A stretch of 5,564 nt of DNA from Parafilimonas sp. (GTDB taxonomy: Bacteria > Bacteroidota > Bacteroidia > Chitinophagales > Chitinophagaceae). Made by a program: the position numbers and the translations under genes. Under the pieces are notes generated by a model. It was given only the letters and a program-made list of their open reading frames with translations, did not search any database and was not told where the DNA came from. The DNA lies in the NCBI GenBank assembly GCA_023251275.1, contig JAHEZC010000017.1:1-5564 (forward strand). The letters are read 5' to 3'. How positions within the stretch are numbered: position 1 is the stretch's first letter; each line of letters begins with the position of its first letter. Shown one piece after another: positions 1 to 5,564 of this stretch.

Positions 1-343
1 TATTCTCCAAAACACCGATCCTTCCCTCGTAATACAACAAATGGATATGGGCAATATGTATGGCGCAGGCGGAAGGCCGCTGGAATTGATTAAACAATAT
101 CCCGGAAGATTCCAATCCATGCATGTGAAAGATGAAATAAAAAGCGAGAAAGGGGGAGAAATGGGTGGCTATGACAGTACAATACTTGGAACAGGTGTGG
201 TTCCTGTAAAAGAAATATTAGATCTCGGCAAAGAATTGGGCGGAACAAAACATTTCATCATTGAACAGGAATCTTACCAGGAAAAAACAGCGCTGGACTG
301 CATAAAAGAAGACCTTGATATTATGAAGAAATGGGGTTATTGA
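1..343 (+). CDS. Sugar phosphate isomerase/epimerase, C-terminal part (5' end outside window)
   Basis: The reading frame is open from base 2 to a TGA at 341-343, giving 113 visible residues. The first in-frame ATG (base 41) is internal, because the frame continues upstream and this family is usually about 270-320 residues long. The fragment matches the C-terminal part of the xylose-isomerase-like TIM barrel (AP endonuclease family 2): an MDMGN segment (visible Asp15), a YPGRF-x3-HVKD segment (His41) and an FIIEQE strand (Glu88). In this fold these are the typical divalent-metal ligands. The LGTGVVPVKEIL segment and the closing MKKWGY are common in Bacteroidota members annotated as sugar phosphate isomerase/epimerase. 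Such enzymes interconvert keto/aldo sugars or epimerise sugars and inositols; the substrate cannot be read from this fragment. It converges on the mscS-type gene. The family is fairly certain, the reaction is not. Confidence 0.85.
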   Translation, partial: ILQNTDPSLVIQQMDMGNMYGAGGRPLELIKQYPGRFQSMHVKDEIKSEKGGEMGGYDSTILGTGVVPVKEILDLGKELGGTKHFIIEQESYQEKTALDCIKEDLDIMKKWGY

Positions 344-407
344 TCGTTGAAAAATCCTGAGAAAATTTTGGATAAGATGGATTGCTGAAGTTACAAGGCC
401 TCGTCAA
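344..407. other. Convergent intergenic gap with no clear terminator
   Basis: These 64 bases separate the stop codons of the plus-strand isomerase gene and the minus-strand channel gene. A bidirectional terminator would be expected here. I can only find a weak ATCC/GGAT pairing (about 355-373) around an A/T-rich centre, with no GC-rich stem followed by a T-run. No small ORF or RNA is evident. Confidence 0.5.
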
Positions 408-1502
408 TTATTCTTTTTTTTGCGTTACCACTACTTTTGTATCTGCACCGGCCAATGAAATATGATTCTTACTAAGCAGCCCTATAATCTCAAGATTTAC
501 ATCTTCCCGGAGCGCATTGAATTCGGTGATGGTTTGTTGCATTGAGGTGAAATATTCTACTGTGATAATATGAGCGTTCCTCCCGGTATCGCTTAAGAAA
601 ACAGCATTATTTTCAATTATATCTTTATGCAAAACCATCTTTATGGCAGGAATAACTTTTCGCAATTGTTCCTGTGTAGCAGTCAGTGCGATTTCGAGCT
701 TTAATTCCGCTTTTCGTTGCGTACGCATGGAAATGTTATCAAGAATGGTATCCACCATTTGTTTGTTGGGAACGGTGATAAATGTTTTTTGATCTGTCCG
801 GATACGTGTGCTTCTCAAACCTATTTTCTCTACTGTACCATTGAAACCCTGCACTTTTACCAGGTCACCGGTAGCAAATGGTTTGTCGAAAAAAATAATG
901 AATGATGCTATAAGGTTTTCAAGATTTTCCTTTGTGGCGAGAGCGATGGCAGCGCCAATAATACTTAATCCGGTTACAAGATTTCCGACGTTGTAATTGA
1001 AGGCTAATTTTAGAATCAGCAAAATGCCGATAAATATAAGTACGACCCGGAAAAAATCTTTGAAGAAAATGATGAGCTGATTGTTGGCCTGCACATCGGT
1101 CTTGTTTGCTTTCTCTTGAAGTATGAGTGCCGCATATTGCACCATTCGTATGCAAAGCAGAATGAAGCTCACGATGAGCGCTATTTTCCCGAGCGCTTCC
1201 ACCACTTTGTGTGTGGTTGTTTTATATATTTCGATGTCAAGAAAACCCGGGAAAATAAGTTTGCTTAATGAAATAACAGTGATAAAAAGAAAAATAAAAT
1301 TCCCGAGGGGCTGACTTATAAGCTGAATAAATGATTGTTTATAAAATCTTTTTCCCGCTTTTGTAAATGATCTGAATAAGAGCGCAGCAAAATATTTTGA
1401 AATAAACCGTTTAATAATAAAAGCGATAAAGATCGCTGCAAATACTTCGAGGTATAACTGAACAGTATTTTCTAAAAACTGTTTTTGAAGAAAATCGTAC
1501 AT
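408..1502 (-). CDS. MscS-family mechanosensitive ion channel
   Basis: A 364-residue membrane protein of the small-conductance mechanosensitive channel family, which opens when membrane tension rises and releases solutes on osmotic downshock. Hydrophobic segments lie at about 15-35, 66-86, 104-128, 148-167 and 172-190. The last is the pore-lining helix, with the Gly/Ala-rich GLSIIGAAIALAT stretch followed by KENLENLIAS. The cytoplasmic beta domain follows (about 201-246: FDKPFATGDLV, a GTVEKIGLRSTRIRT strand pair, and ITVPN), then the alpha/beta C-terminal domain to about residue 350. E. coli MscS has three membrane helices in 286 residues, so this protein carries about two extra N-terminal helices. 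The ATG at 1500-1502 lies 9 bases after the stop of the upstream gene, with an AGGA just before it, which suggests co-transcription as the last gene of the cluster. The family is clear; the ion preference and gating threshold are not known. Confidence 0.93.
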   Translation of the reverse strand: MYDFLQKQFLENTVQLYLEVFAAIFIAFIIKRFISKYFAALLFRSFTKAGKRFYKQSFIQLISQPLGNFIFLFITVISLSKLIFPGFLDIEIYKTTTHKVVEALGKIALIVSFILLCIRMVQYAALILQEKANKTDVQANNQLIIFFKDFFRVVLIFIGILLILKLAFNYNVGNLVTGLSIIGAAIALATKENLENLIASFIIFFDKPFATGDLVKVQGFNGTVEKIGLRSTRIRTDQKTFITVPNKQMVDTILDNISMRTQRKAELKLEIALTATQEQLRKVIPAIKMVLHKDIIENNAVFLSDTGRNAHIITVEYFTSMQQTITEFNALREDVNLEIIGLLSKNHISLAGADTKVVVTQKKE

Positions 1503-1511
1503 ACGTCCTGA

Positions 1512-2336
1512 TTACTGTATTTTGTAAATAACTAAGCCATCTTTTTGTAAAATAAACGCTTTATCGTTTTGCCTTTGTGCTTTTAAAGCATTTGCCACGT
1601 TTATGCTCAAATTAAATTTTCCGGATGCAAAGGTTTTGATATTATCAAAGTAAATATAATTGTCATCACGCCCGGTTAAAAAATTTGCTGTAACATTTAC
1701 ATCTTTTCTGTTCTTTGCTTTTATTTTTTGTTTGAATGCCCCATAATAATCAAACAACATCCAGCCTGTCTTTTCATCATAAAGATAAAGCATGCCCTCA
1801 TAGTCTATAATGCGTGAAGGCAAAAATTCATCGGAAAACAAGATGCGGAAGTCCGCAGTTTGTAATAGTATATTGCCATTATCGTCAAGCTTTTTCAATT
1901 TATTTTCCAACTCGTCAAAGACCCAATAATTGTTATCATAGCTTTGCGCCACTGCTTTAGCCTGCAGAATCCCTGACCTTCTCAAATCTATTGTATTACG
2001 TATATTGAGAAAGCGATCAAGCAATACAATGGTAGAAAAATCTTTATAATATACCAGGATTTTCAAAGGGTTATTTACATCAAGCAGGTAAATATTCCCA
2101 TAACGACGGGTATCATTAAATACAGCAACGGAATCATATTTATTATTCAGTTTTTTTATCCTGTTATCTGCATTAATCAGGAAGATATTATTCAGATTGT
2201 CCACATAAAAATTTGTGTAAGAGCCTGGTATTTTTTTTTCCGGCAGCAGCAGCAGAGTGGTATCAGAAAATGCAAACACAGTTATTGCCCTGATAAGAAT
2301 AAAGCAACAGATATATATGGATCTTAGTCTTCCCAT
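1512..2336 (-). CDS. Exported protein of unknown function, possible beta-propeller
   Basis: I do not recognise this 274-residue protein. The N-terminus has a signal-peptide shape: basic MGRLR, a hydrophobic stretch to about residue 23, and a plausible cut near VFA-FSD. The hydrophobic part contains an Arg (16), and there is no convincing lipobox. The mature part has recurring strand-turn-strand units in which an aromatic/hydrophobic IY or LY strand is followed by Asp/Asn-rich turns: near 43-70 (FYVDNLNNIFLI, then IKKLNNKYDS), 135-163 (NNYWVFDELENKLKKLDDNG), 181-208 (GMLYLYDEKTGWMLFDYYG) and 226-247. This resembles degenerate blades of an NHL/6-bladed-type propeller, so a periplasmic binding or scaffold role is possible; no catalytic motif is visible. 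The ATG overlaps the end of lpxH by 13 bases, implying translational coupling. It ends 9 bases before the channel gene. That it is a real gene is well supported; the fold is inferred. Confidence 0.8.
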   Translation of the reverse strand: MGRLRSIYICCFILIRAITVFAFSDTTLLLLPEKKIPGSYTNFYVDNLNNIFLINADNRIKKLNNKYDSVAVFNDTRRYGNIYLLDVNNPLKILVYYKDFSTIVLLDRFLNIRNTIDLRRSGILQAKAVAQSYDNNYWVFDELENKLKKLDDNGNILLQTADFRILFSDEFLPSRIIDYEGMLYLYDEKTGWMLFDYYGAFKQKIKAKNRKDVNVTANFLTGRDDNYIYFDNIKTFASGKFNLSINVANALKAQRQNDKAFILQKDGLVIYKIQ

Positions 2337-3082
2337 TTTTTTAATTGCAGGTTATTGCCGTCAAAATCAGCGTAAGTAAAATTTGTTATCCAGTCACCGA
2401 GGTTTATATAATTTGAATGTTTGCCCAACGGGTAATTGAGGGGATAATGCCTGTGGCCGAAAATAAAAAAATCATAATGTTCTTTTGCCAGTATTTTCCT
2501 GCAATAAATAATAAGCCATTCTTTATCTTCTCCAAGAAAATGCATATCTGCAGTCCCGGTCTTTTTTCTGCTTTCCCTGCTGAAATAATTGGCGAGGCCG
2601 ATGCCCGGTGTCGGATGTAATTGCCCGAACAACCATTGACAAAATTTATTACGGAAAATTTTTTTGATGAATTTATAGCCATGATCACCTGGGCCAAGGC
2701 CATCTCCATGGCCTATATAAAATTTCTTTCCATTCCATTCATAAGTCCTCGGTTCATAATAAACCGGAATATTTAATTCTTTCTCAAAATATCCTTTCAT
2801 CCACATATCATGATTACCCACAAAAAAATATACAGGTATGCCGCTGTCGGTTATTTCTGCAAGCTTGCCAAGCAGCCGAGCATATCCTTTTGGGATAACC
2901 GTTTTATACTCATACCAGAAATCGAATATATCACCCAAAATAAAAATTTCTCCTGCGCTGTACCGGATTGATTCAAGAAAACCGACTATTTTTTTTTCAC
3001 GCACCAGGCTGCTTTCATAGTCGGGGGCGCCAAGATGAAAATCAGAAAGGAAATAAATTTTTTTATCCGGAGAAACAGTCAT
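2324..3082 (-). CDS. lpxH: UDP-2,3-diacylglucosamine diphosphatase (LpxH-type metallophosphoesterase)
   Basis: LpxH hydrolyses UDP-2,3-diacylglucosamine to lipid X (2,3-diacylglucosamine 1-phosphate) and UMP, the fourth step of lipid A synthesis, at the inner face of the cytoplasmic membrane. The 252 residues show the full calcineurin-like metal site in order: SDFHLG (Asp14, His16), GDIFDFW (Asp51), GNHDMW (Asn90, His91), GHGDG (His125) and GHRHYP (His210, His212). Length is close to the E. coli enzyme (240). E. coli has GNRD where this protein has GNHD, as I recall for Bacteroidota homologues. I chose the ATG at 3080-3082, 23 bases after the LUD stop and just ahead of the KKIYFLSDFHLG strand. 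A longer version from a TTG at 3134-3136 would overlap the LUD gene by 31 bases and add 18 residues with no family support. Another UDP-sugar or nucleotide phosphoesterase remains possible. Confidence 0.87.
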   Translation of the reverse strand: MTVSPDKKIYFLSDFHLGAPDYESSLVREKKIVGFLESIRYSAGEIFILGDIFDFWYEYKTVIPKGYARLLGKLAEITDSGIPVYFFVGNHDMWMKGYFEKELNIPVYYEPRTYEWNGKKFYIGHGDGLGPGDHGYKFIKKIFRNKFCQWLFGQLHPTPGIGLANYFSRESRKKTGTADMHFLGEDKEWLIIYCRKILAKEHYDFFIFGHRHYPLNYPLGKHSNYINLGDWITNFTYADFDGNNLQLKKWED

Positions 3083-3105
3083 TGAATAAAGATAATTATT
3101 CCCTT

Positions 3106-3750
3106 TCAGGGAGCATCCGTTTCTACCAAAAAACAAAATACTTCTTTAGGCCCGTGAACACCAACGACCAGGGTTTTTTCAATATCAGCCGTTCTGCTCG
3201 GCCCGGTGGCGAATGTAACCAGTGAGGGAAAGTTATTCTGGTATTTTTCTTTCAGCAATGCTAATCCGTCTTTTATATCGTAAACCAATTGACTTGTATA
3301 AGCAATACAAATGTGCACAGGCGTATATACGCTGACTGTCCGTCCGCTTTCCTGTGCACTGCTCATCACAATACTTCCGGTACGCGCAACGAGGAGCTCG
3401 CAGGAAGTGACGGCGGCTTCGCAAAACTTCAGGTATTCCGAACTGAATTTATTAAAACCGTTAGTTAATAACCTTTTCTTCAAATCGGTTTCACAGCAAA
3501 AAACTTTTTTCCATTTACGCACAGTGACCAATGTCTGCAATTGCTGCACGAGTTCTTTCTCATCCACGCAAAATGAAAATCGTCCCTGTAATTTAGTGAA
3601 GTTCTCGGCAAATTCTACCTCCGGATCCTGTTGGGAATGAGCAAAAATACTGTCTGTGCCTTCGCTTTGCGGAAAGGGAACAGGCACCGGGTTACTCAGT
3701 GCCTGTCTTATTTTTTTCAGTATGTTTTCTTTTGCTCTTGATATTTTCAT
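3106..3750 (-). CDS. LUD domain (LutC/YkgG-like) protein
   Basis: This is a 214-residue soluble protein of the LUD family, which includes LutC of the lactate-utilisation system LutABC. A basic, helical N-terminus (residues 1-18) and a Pro-rich linker (about 20-28) lead into the alpha/beta LUD domain, with the ARTGSIVMSS strand (122-131) and the family signature TGPSRTADIEKTLVVGVHGP (182-201). LutC-type proteins usually sit with the iron-sulfur proteins LutA and LutB. No such genes are here, so a role in lactate oxidation should not be assumed. From memory, a LUD gene directly after ftsH is a recurrent arrangement in Bacteroidota, and its function there is unknown. The ATG follows the ftsH stop by 6 bases with no Shine-Dalgarno sequence and lies inside a small inverted repeat. 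It is slightly shorter than typical LutC (about 240). Family assignment is firm, biochemical role open. Confidence 0.88.
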   Translation of the reverse strand: MKISRAKENILKKIRQALSNPVPVPFPQSEGTDSIFAHSQQDPEVEFAENFTKLQGRFSFCVDEKELVQQLQTLVTVRKWKKVFCCETDLKKRLLTNGFNKFSSEYLKFCEAAVTSCELLVARTGSIVMSSAQESGRTVSVYTPVHICIAYTSQLVYDIKDGLALLKEKYQNNFPSLVTFATGPSRTADIEKTLVVGVHGPKEVFCFLVETDAP

Positions 3751-3759
3751 GAAATATCA
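3739..3759 (-). promoter_or_regulatory. Inverted repeat spanning the ftsH stop and LUD start codons
   Basis: Read on the transcript, an 8-base arm TGATATTT is followed by CATGA and then AAATATCA, a perfect 8-bp inverted repeat with a 5-base loop. The first three bases are the ftsH stop codon (TGA) and the loop holds the LUD start codon (ATG). A hairpin could expose or gate the start and couple LUD translation to ribosomes ending on ftsH. The stem has only one G-C pair and would be weak, so chance in AT-rich DNA is a real alternative. Confidence 0.3.
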
Positions 3760-5564
3760 TTTTAAGGAAGGTATAGTGATGCCACTGTCATAAGGCGGCA
3801 CTCCTTCGCTTACTGCTCCTTTATCGGCCTGCTTCTTTTCCGTATGATTTTCTTCCACATCAAGCAGTTTCTTTTCTTCGTAAGGGCGCTTGCCGATCAA
3901 TGCTTCCACATCACTTTGAAACAAAACTTCTTTTGTCAATAATTCTTTTGCCAGTATCTCCACCTTATCTTTTTTGGCAATTAATAATTCTTTCGTTCTT
4001 ACATAAGCTTTGTTAATAAGCTTTCTTACCTCTTCATCAATGATTTTACCTGTCTCTTCGCTATATGGTTTAGTAAACATATTTTCCTGGGTCGGATCGA
4101 AAAAACTGATGTTGCCGACTTTATCATTCATGCCATATACAGTAACCATTGAATATGCCATCTTGGTGATCTGCTGCAAATCGTTTGAAGCTCCAGTTGA
4201 TATTTTTCCGAAGAAAATATCTTCACTTGCCCGACCGCCAAGTGTCATACAAATCTGGTCCATCAACTGGTCAGTATCATAAAGGTATTGCTCTTTGGGC
4301 GTATATTGAGCATAACCCAATGCAGCCGTACCGCGGGGTACAATCGTAACTTTTAACAACGGGTATGCATGTTCGAGGTACCAGCCGCAGATTGCATGGC
4401 CTGCTTCGTGATAAGCAATGATTTCTTTTTCCTCCGGGGAAATAATCTTGTTTTTCTTTTCGAGGCCACCGATTATGCGATCAATAGCATCCTGGAAATC
4501 ACTCATATTCACTGCATCCTTGCCTTTTCGCGCAGCTATCAATGCTGCCTCATTGCAAACATTTGCTATATCTGCCCCGGCGAAGCCAGGCGTTTGTTCT
4601 GCAAGTTTATGAATGTCCAGTGTCTGCGAAACTTTAATGGGTTTAAGATGGACTTTAAAAATAGCTTCACGGCCTTTTACATCGGGCTTATCTATAGAAA
4701 TTTGCCGGTCGAATCTGCCCGGGCGCAACAATGCAGTATCGAGCACATCCGGCCTGTTGGTTGCTGCAAGTATGATAATGCCCGCATCACCAGCAAAACC
4801 ATCCATTTCAACAAGCAACTGATTCAATGTATTTTCTCTTTCATCATTGCTCATGATAGCATTGCGTCCGCGTGCACGACCTATCGCATCAATTTCATCA
4901 ATAAAAATAATGCAGGGAGCTTTTTCCCGTGCCGTTTTGAACAGATCACGAACACGGCTGGCGCCTACGCCTACAAATAATTCTACAAAATCTGATCCGC
5001 TCATAGAGAAAAAGGGTACCTGTGCTTCACCGGCCATTGCTTTGGCAAGCAAAGTTTTACCGGTGCCTGGAGGTCCGATCAGCAATGCCCCTTTAGGAAT
5101 TTTACCGCCAAGGGCTGTATATTTTTTGGGATTCTTGAGAAAATCCACGATCTCCATTACTTCTACTTTTGCTTCATCCAGGCCTGCCACATCTGCAAAA
5201 GTTATCGTTACTTTTGTGCCCTTATCGAATAATTGCGCCCTGGATTTTCCAATATTAAAAATTCCTCCCGGACCACCGCCACCGGCAGGGCCACCTACCT
5301 TGCGCATCAGTAATATCCAAAGCCCGACCATCAAAACTATAGTAATCAGTGTACTTACCACCGGGCTGCTGAAAAAATCACCTTCATTAATTACCTTAAT
5401 CTGGACTTCCGGCACATTATTTTCAGAACAAAACTTTGTTAGTCTCTCCGGGAAAGTTTTGGAATCTGCAATTCTGAATTCAAATAACGGTCCCGTAATA
5501 TTTTCCGGAAGGTCGTGCTGAAATTTGCTCCGGTAAAAAGACTTGTTTATGCTGTCATTTTTAA
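3757..5564 (-). CDS. ftsH: ATP-dependent zinc metalloprotease FtsH (5' end outside window)
   Basis: FtsH is a membrane-anchored hexameric AAA+ protease that extracts and degrades misfolded membrane proteins and selected cytoplasmic regulators. The frame is open to the right edge, giving 601 visible residues. A GTG at 5413-5415 is internal, since the 49 residues before it (including [10 protein letters not shown] and [13 protein letters not shown]) fit the FtsH periplasmic domain. Missing are the first membrane helix and roughly 50-80 residues. Numbered from that GTG: membrane helix 19-37, Gly/Pro-rich linker 41-51, Walker A GPPGTGKT 114-121, pore loop FVGVG 147-151, Walker B IIFIDEID 169-176, second region of homology with Arg fingers 218-237, zinc site HEAGH 336-340, and the probable third zinc ligand Asp412 in GASNDLQQ. 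All catalytic elements are intact. The charged tail (511-552) is unconserved in appearance and ends in [12 protein letters not shown]. It is the first visible gene of the minus-strand cluster. Confidence 0.97.
   Translation of the reverse strand, partial: KNDSINKSFYRSKFQHDLPENITGPLFEFRIADSKTFPERLTKFCSENNVPEVQIKVINEGDFFSSPVVSTLITIVLMVGLWILLMRKVGGPAGGGGPGGIFNIGKSRAQLFDKGTKVTITFADVAGLDEAKVEVMEIVDFLKNPKKYTALGGKIPKGALLIGPPGTGKTLLAKAMAGEAQVPFFSMSGSDFVELFVGVGASRVRDLFKTAREKAPCIIFIDEIDAIGRARGRNAIMSNDERENTLNQLLVEMDGFAGDAGIIILAATNRPDVLDTALLRPGRFDRQISIDKPDVKGREAIFKVHLKPIKVSQTLDIHKLAEQTPGFAGADIANVCNEAALIAARKGKDAVNMSDFQDAIDRIIGGLEKKNKIISPEEKEIIAYHEAGHAICGWYLEHAYPLLKVTIVPRGTAALGYAQYTPKEQYLYDTDQLMDQICMTLGGRASEDIFFGKISTGASNDLQQITKMAYSMVTVYGMNDKVGNISFFDPTQENMFTKPYSEETGKIIDEEVRKLINKAYVRTKELLIAKKDKVEILAKELLTKEVLFQSDVEALIGKRPYEEKKLLDVEENHTEKKQADKGAVSEGVPPYDSGITIPSLK

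Noticed and set aside
41..43. ATG at 41 as the start of a small 100-residue gene
   Set aside because: The frame is open upstream, and the protein aligns with the interior of a TIM barrel rather than a complete domain.
344..407. Intrinsic terminator between the convergent genes
   Set aside because: Only a 4-bp ATCC/GGAT pairing with a long loop and no T-run could be found, which is not enough to call a terminator.
1983..1990. Possible Bacteroidota -7 promoter element (TAnnTTTG on the minus strand)
   Set aside because: The nearest TTG on the minus strand is about 27 bases away instead of the usual 17-20, and the site lies inside a coding region. Chance is the best explanation.
2242..2253. Four CAG triplets as a microsatellite
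   Set aside because: They encode part of a Leu run after the signal peptide of the exported protein and are too short to treat as a functional repeat.
3134..3136. TTG as the start of lpxH, giving 270 residues
   Set aside because: It would overlap the LUD gene by 31 bases and add residues with no family support. The ATG at 3080-3082 fits the usual LpxH N-terminus.
5413..5415. GTG as the start of ftsH, giving a 552-residue protein
   Set aside because: The frame stays open to the window edge, and the 49 residues before it fit the FtsH periplasmic domain. The true start lies outside the window.
4369..5521. Long plus-strand open frames (203 and 224 codons) opposite ftsH
   Set aside because: They lie antisense to a highly conserved, intact ftsH, and their translations look like no known protein. 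They are shadows of the ftsH codon pattern.

Overview
The window looks like ordinary chromosomal DNA from a Bacteroidota member, most likely near Chitinophagales. This rests on the moderately AT-rich composition, A-rich rather than Shine-Dalgarno-like gene starts, a Bacteroidota-style FtsH (Gly/Pro-rich linker after the second membrane helix), and an LpxH of the GNHD / GHRHYP type. I see no rRNA, tRNA, mobile element, CRISPR array or clear horizontal-transfer mark.

Layout: at the left edge, the 3' end of a plus-strand sugar phosphate isomerase/epimerase gene runs to 343. A 64-base convergent gap follows. The rest is a tightly packed set of five minus-strand genes, transcribed right to left: ftsH (cut by the right edge), a stand-alone LUD/LutC-like gene, lpxH, a secreted protein of unknown function with repeat-like segments resembling propeller blades, and an MscS-type mechanosensitive channel. 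Gaps are 6, 23, -13 (overlap) and 9 bases, so a single transcript is likely. No promoter for it lies inside the window; it should be to the right, at or beyond ftsH.

At least four of the five minus-strand genes concern the cell envelope: membrane protein quality control (FtsH), lipid A synthesis (LpxH), an exported protein, and osmotic pressure release (MscS). The LUD protein is the odd member. In E. coli, FtsH sets lipid A output by degrading LpxC, so co-transcription of ftsH with another lipid A enzyme is suggestive, but a functional link here is inference.

I find no clearly new system. The items most worth a look are the unrecognised exported protein, an A-rich overlap where lpxH and that gene meet in the -1 frame at an A_AAA_AAA heptamer, and an 8-bp inverted repeat that places the ftsH stop codon in its arm and the LUD start codon in its loop.
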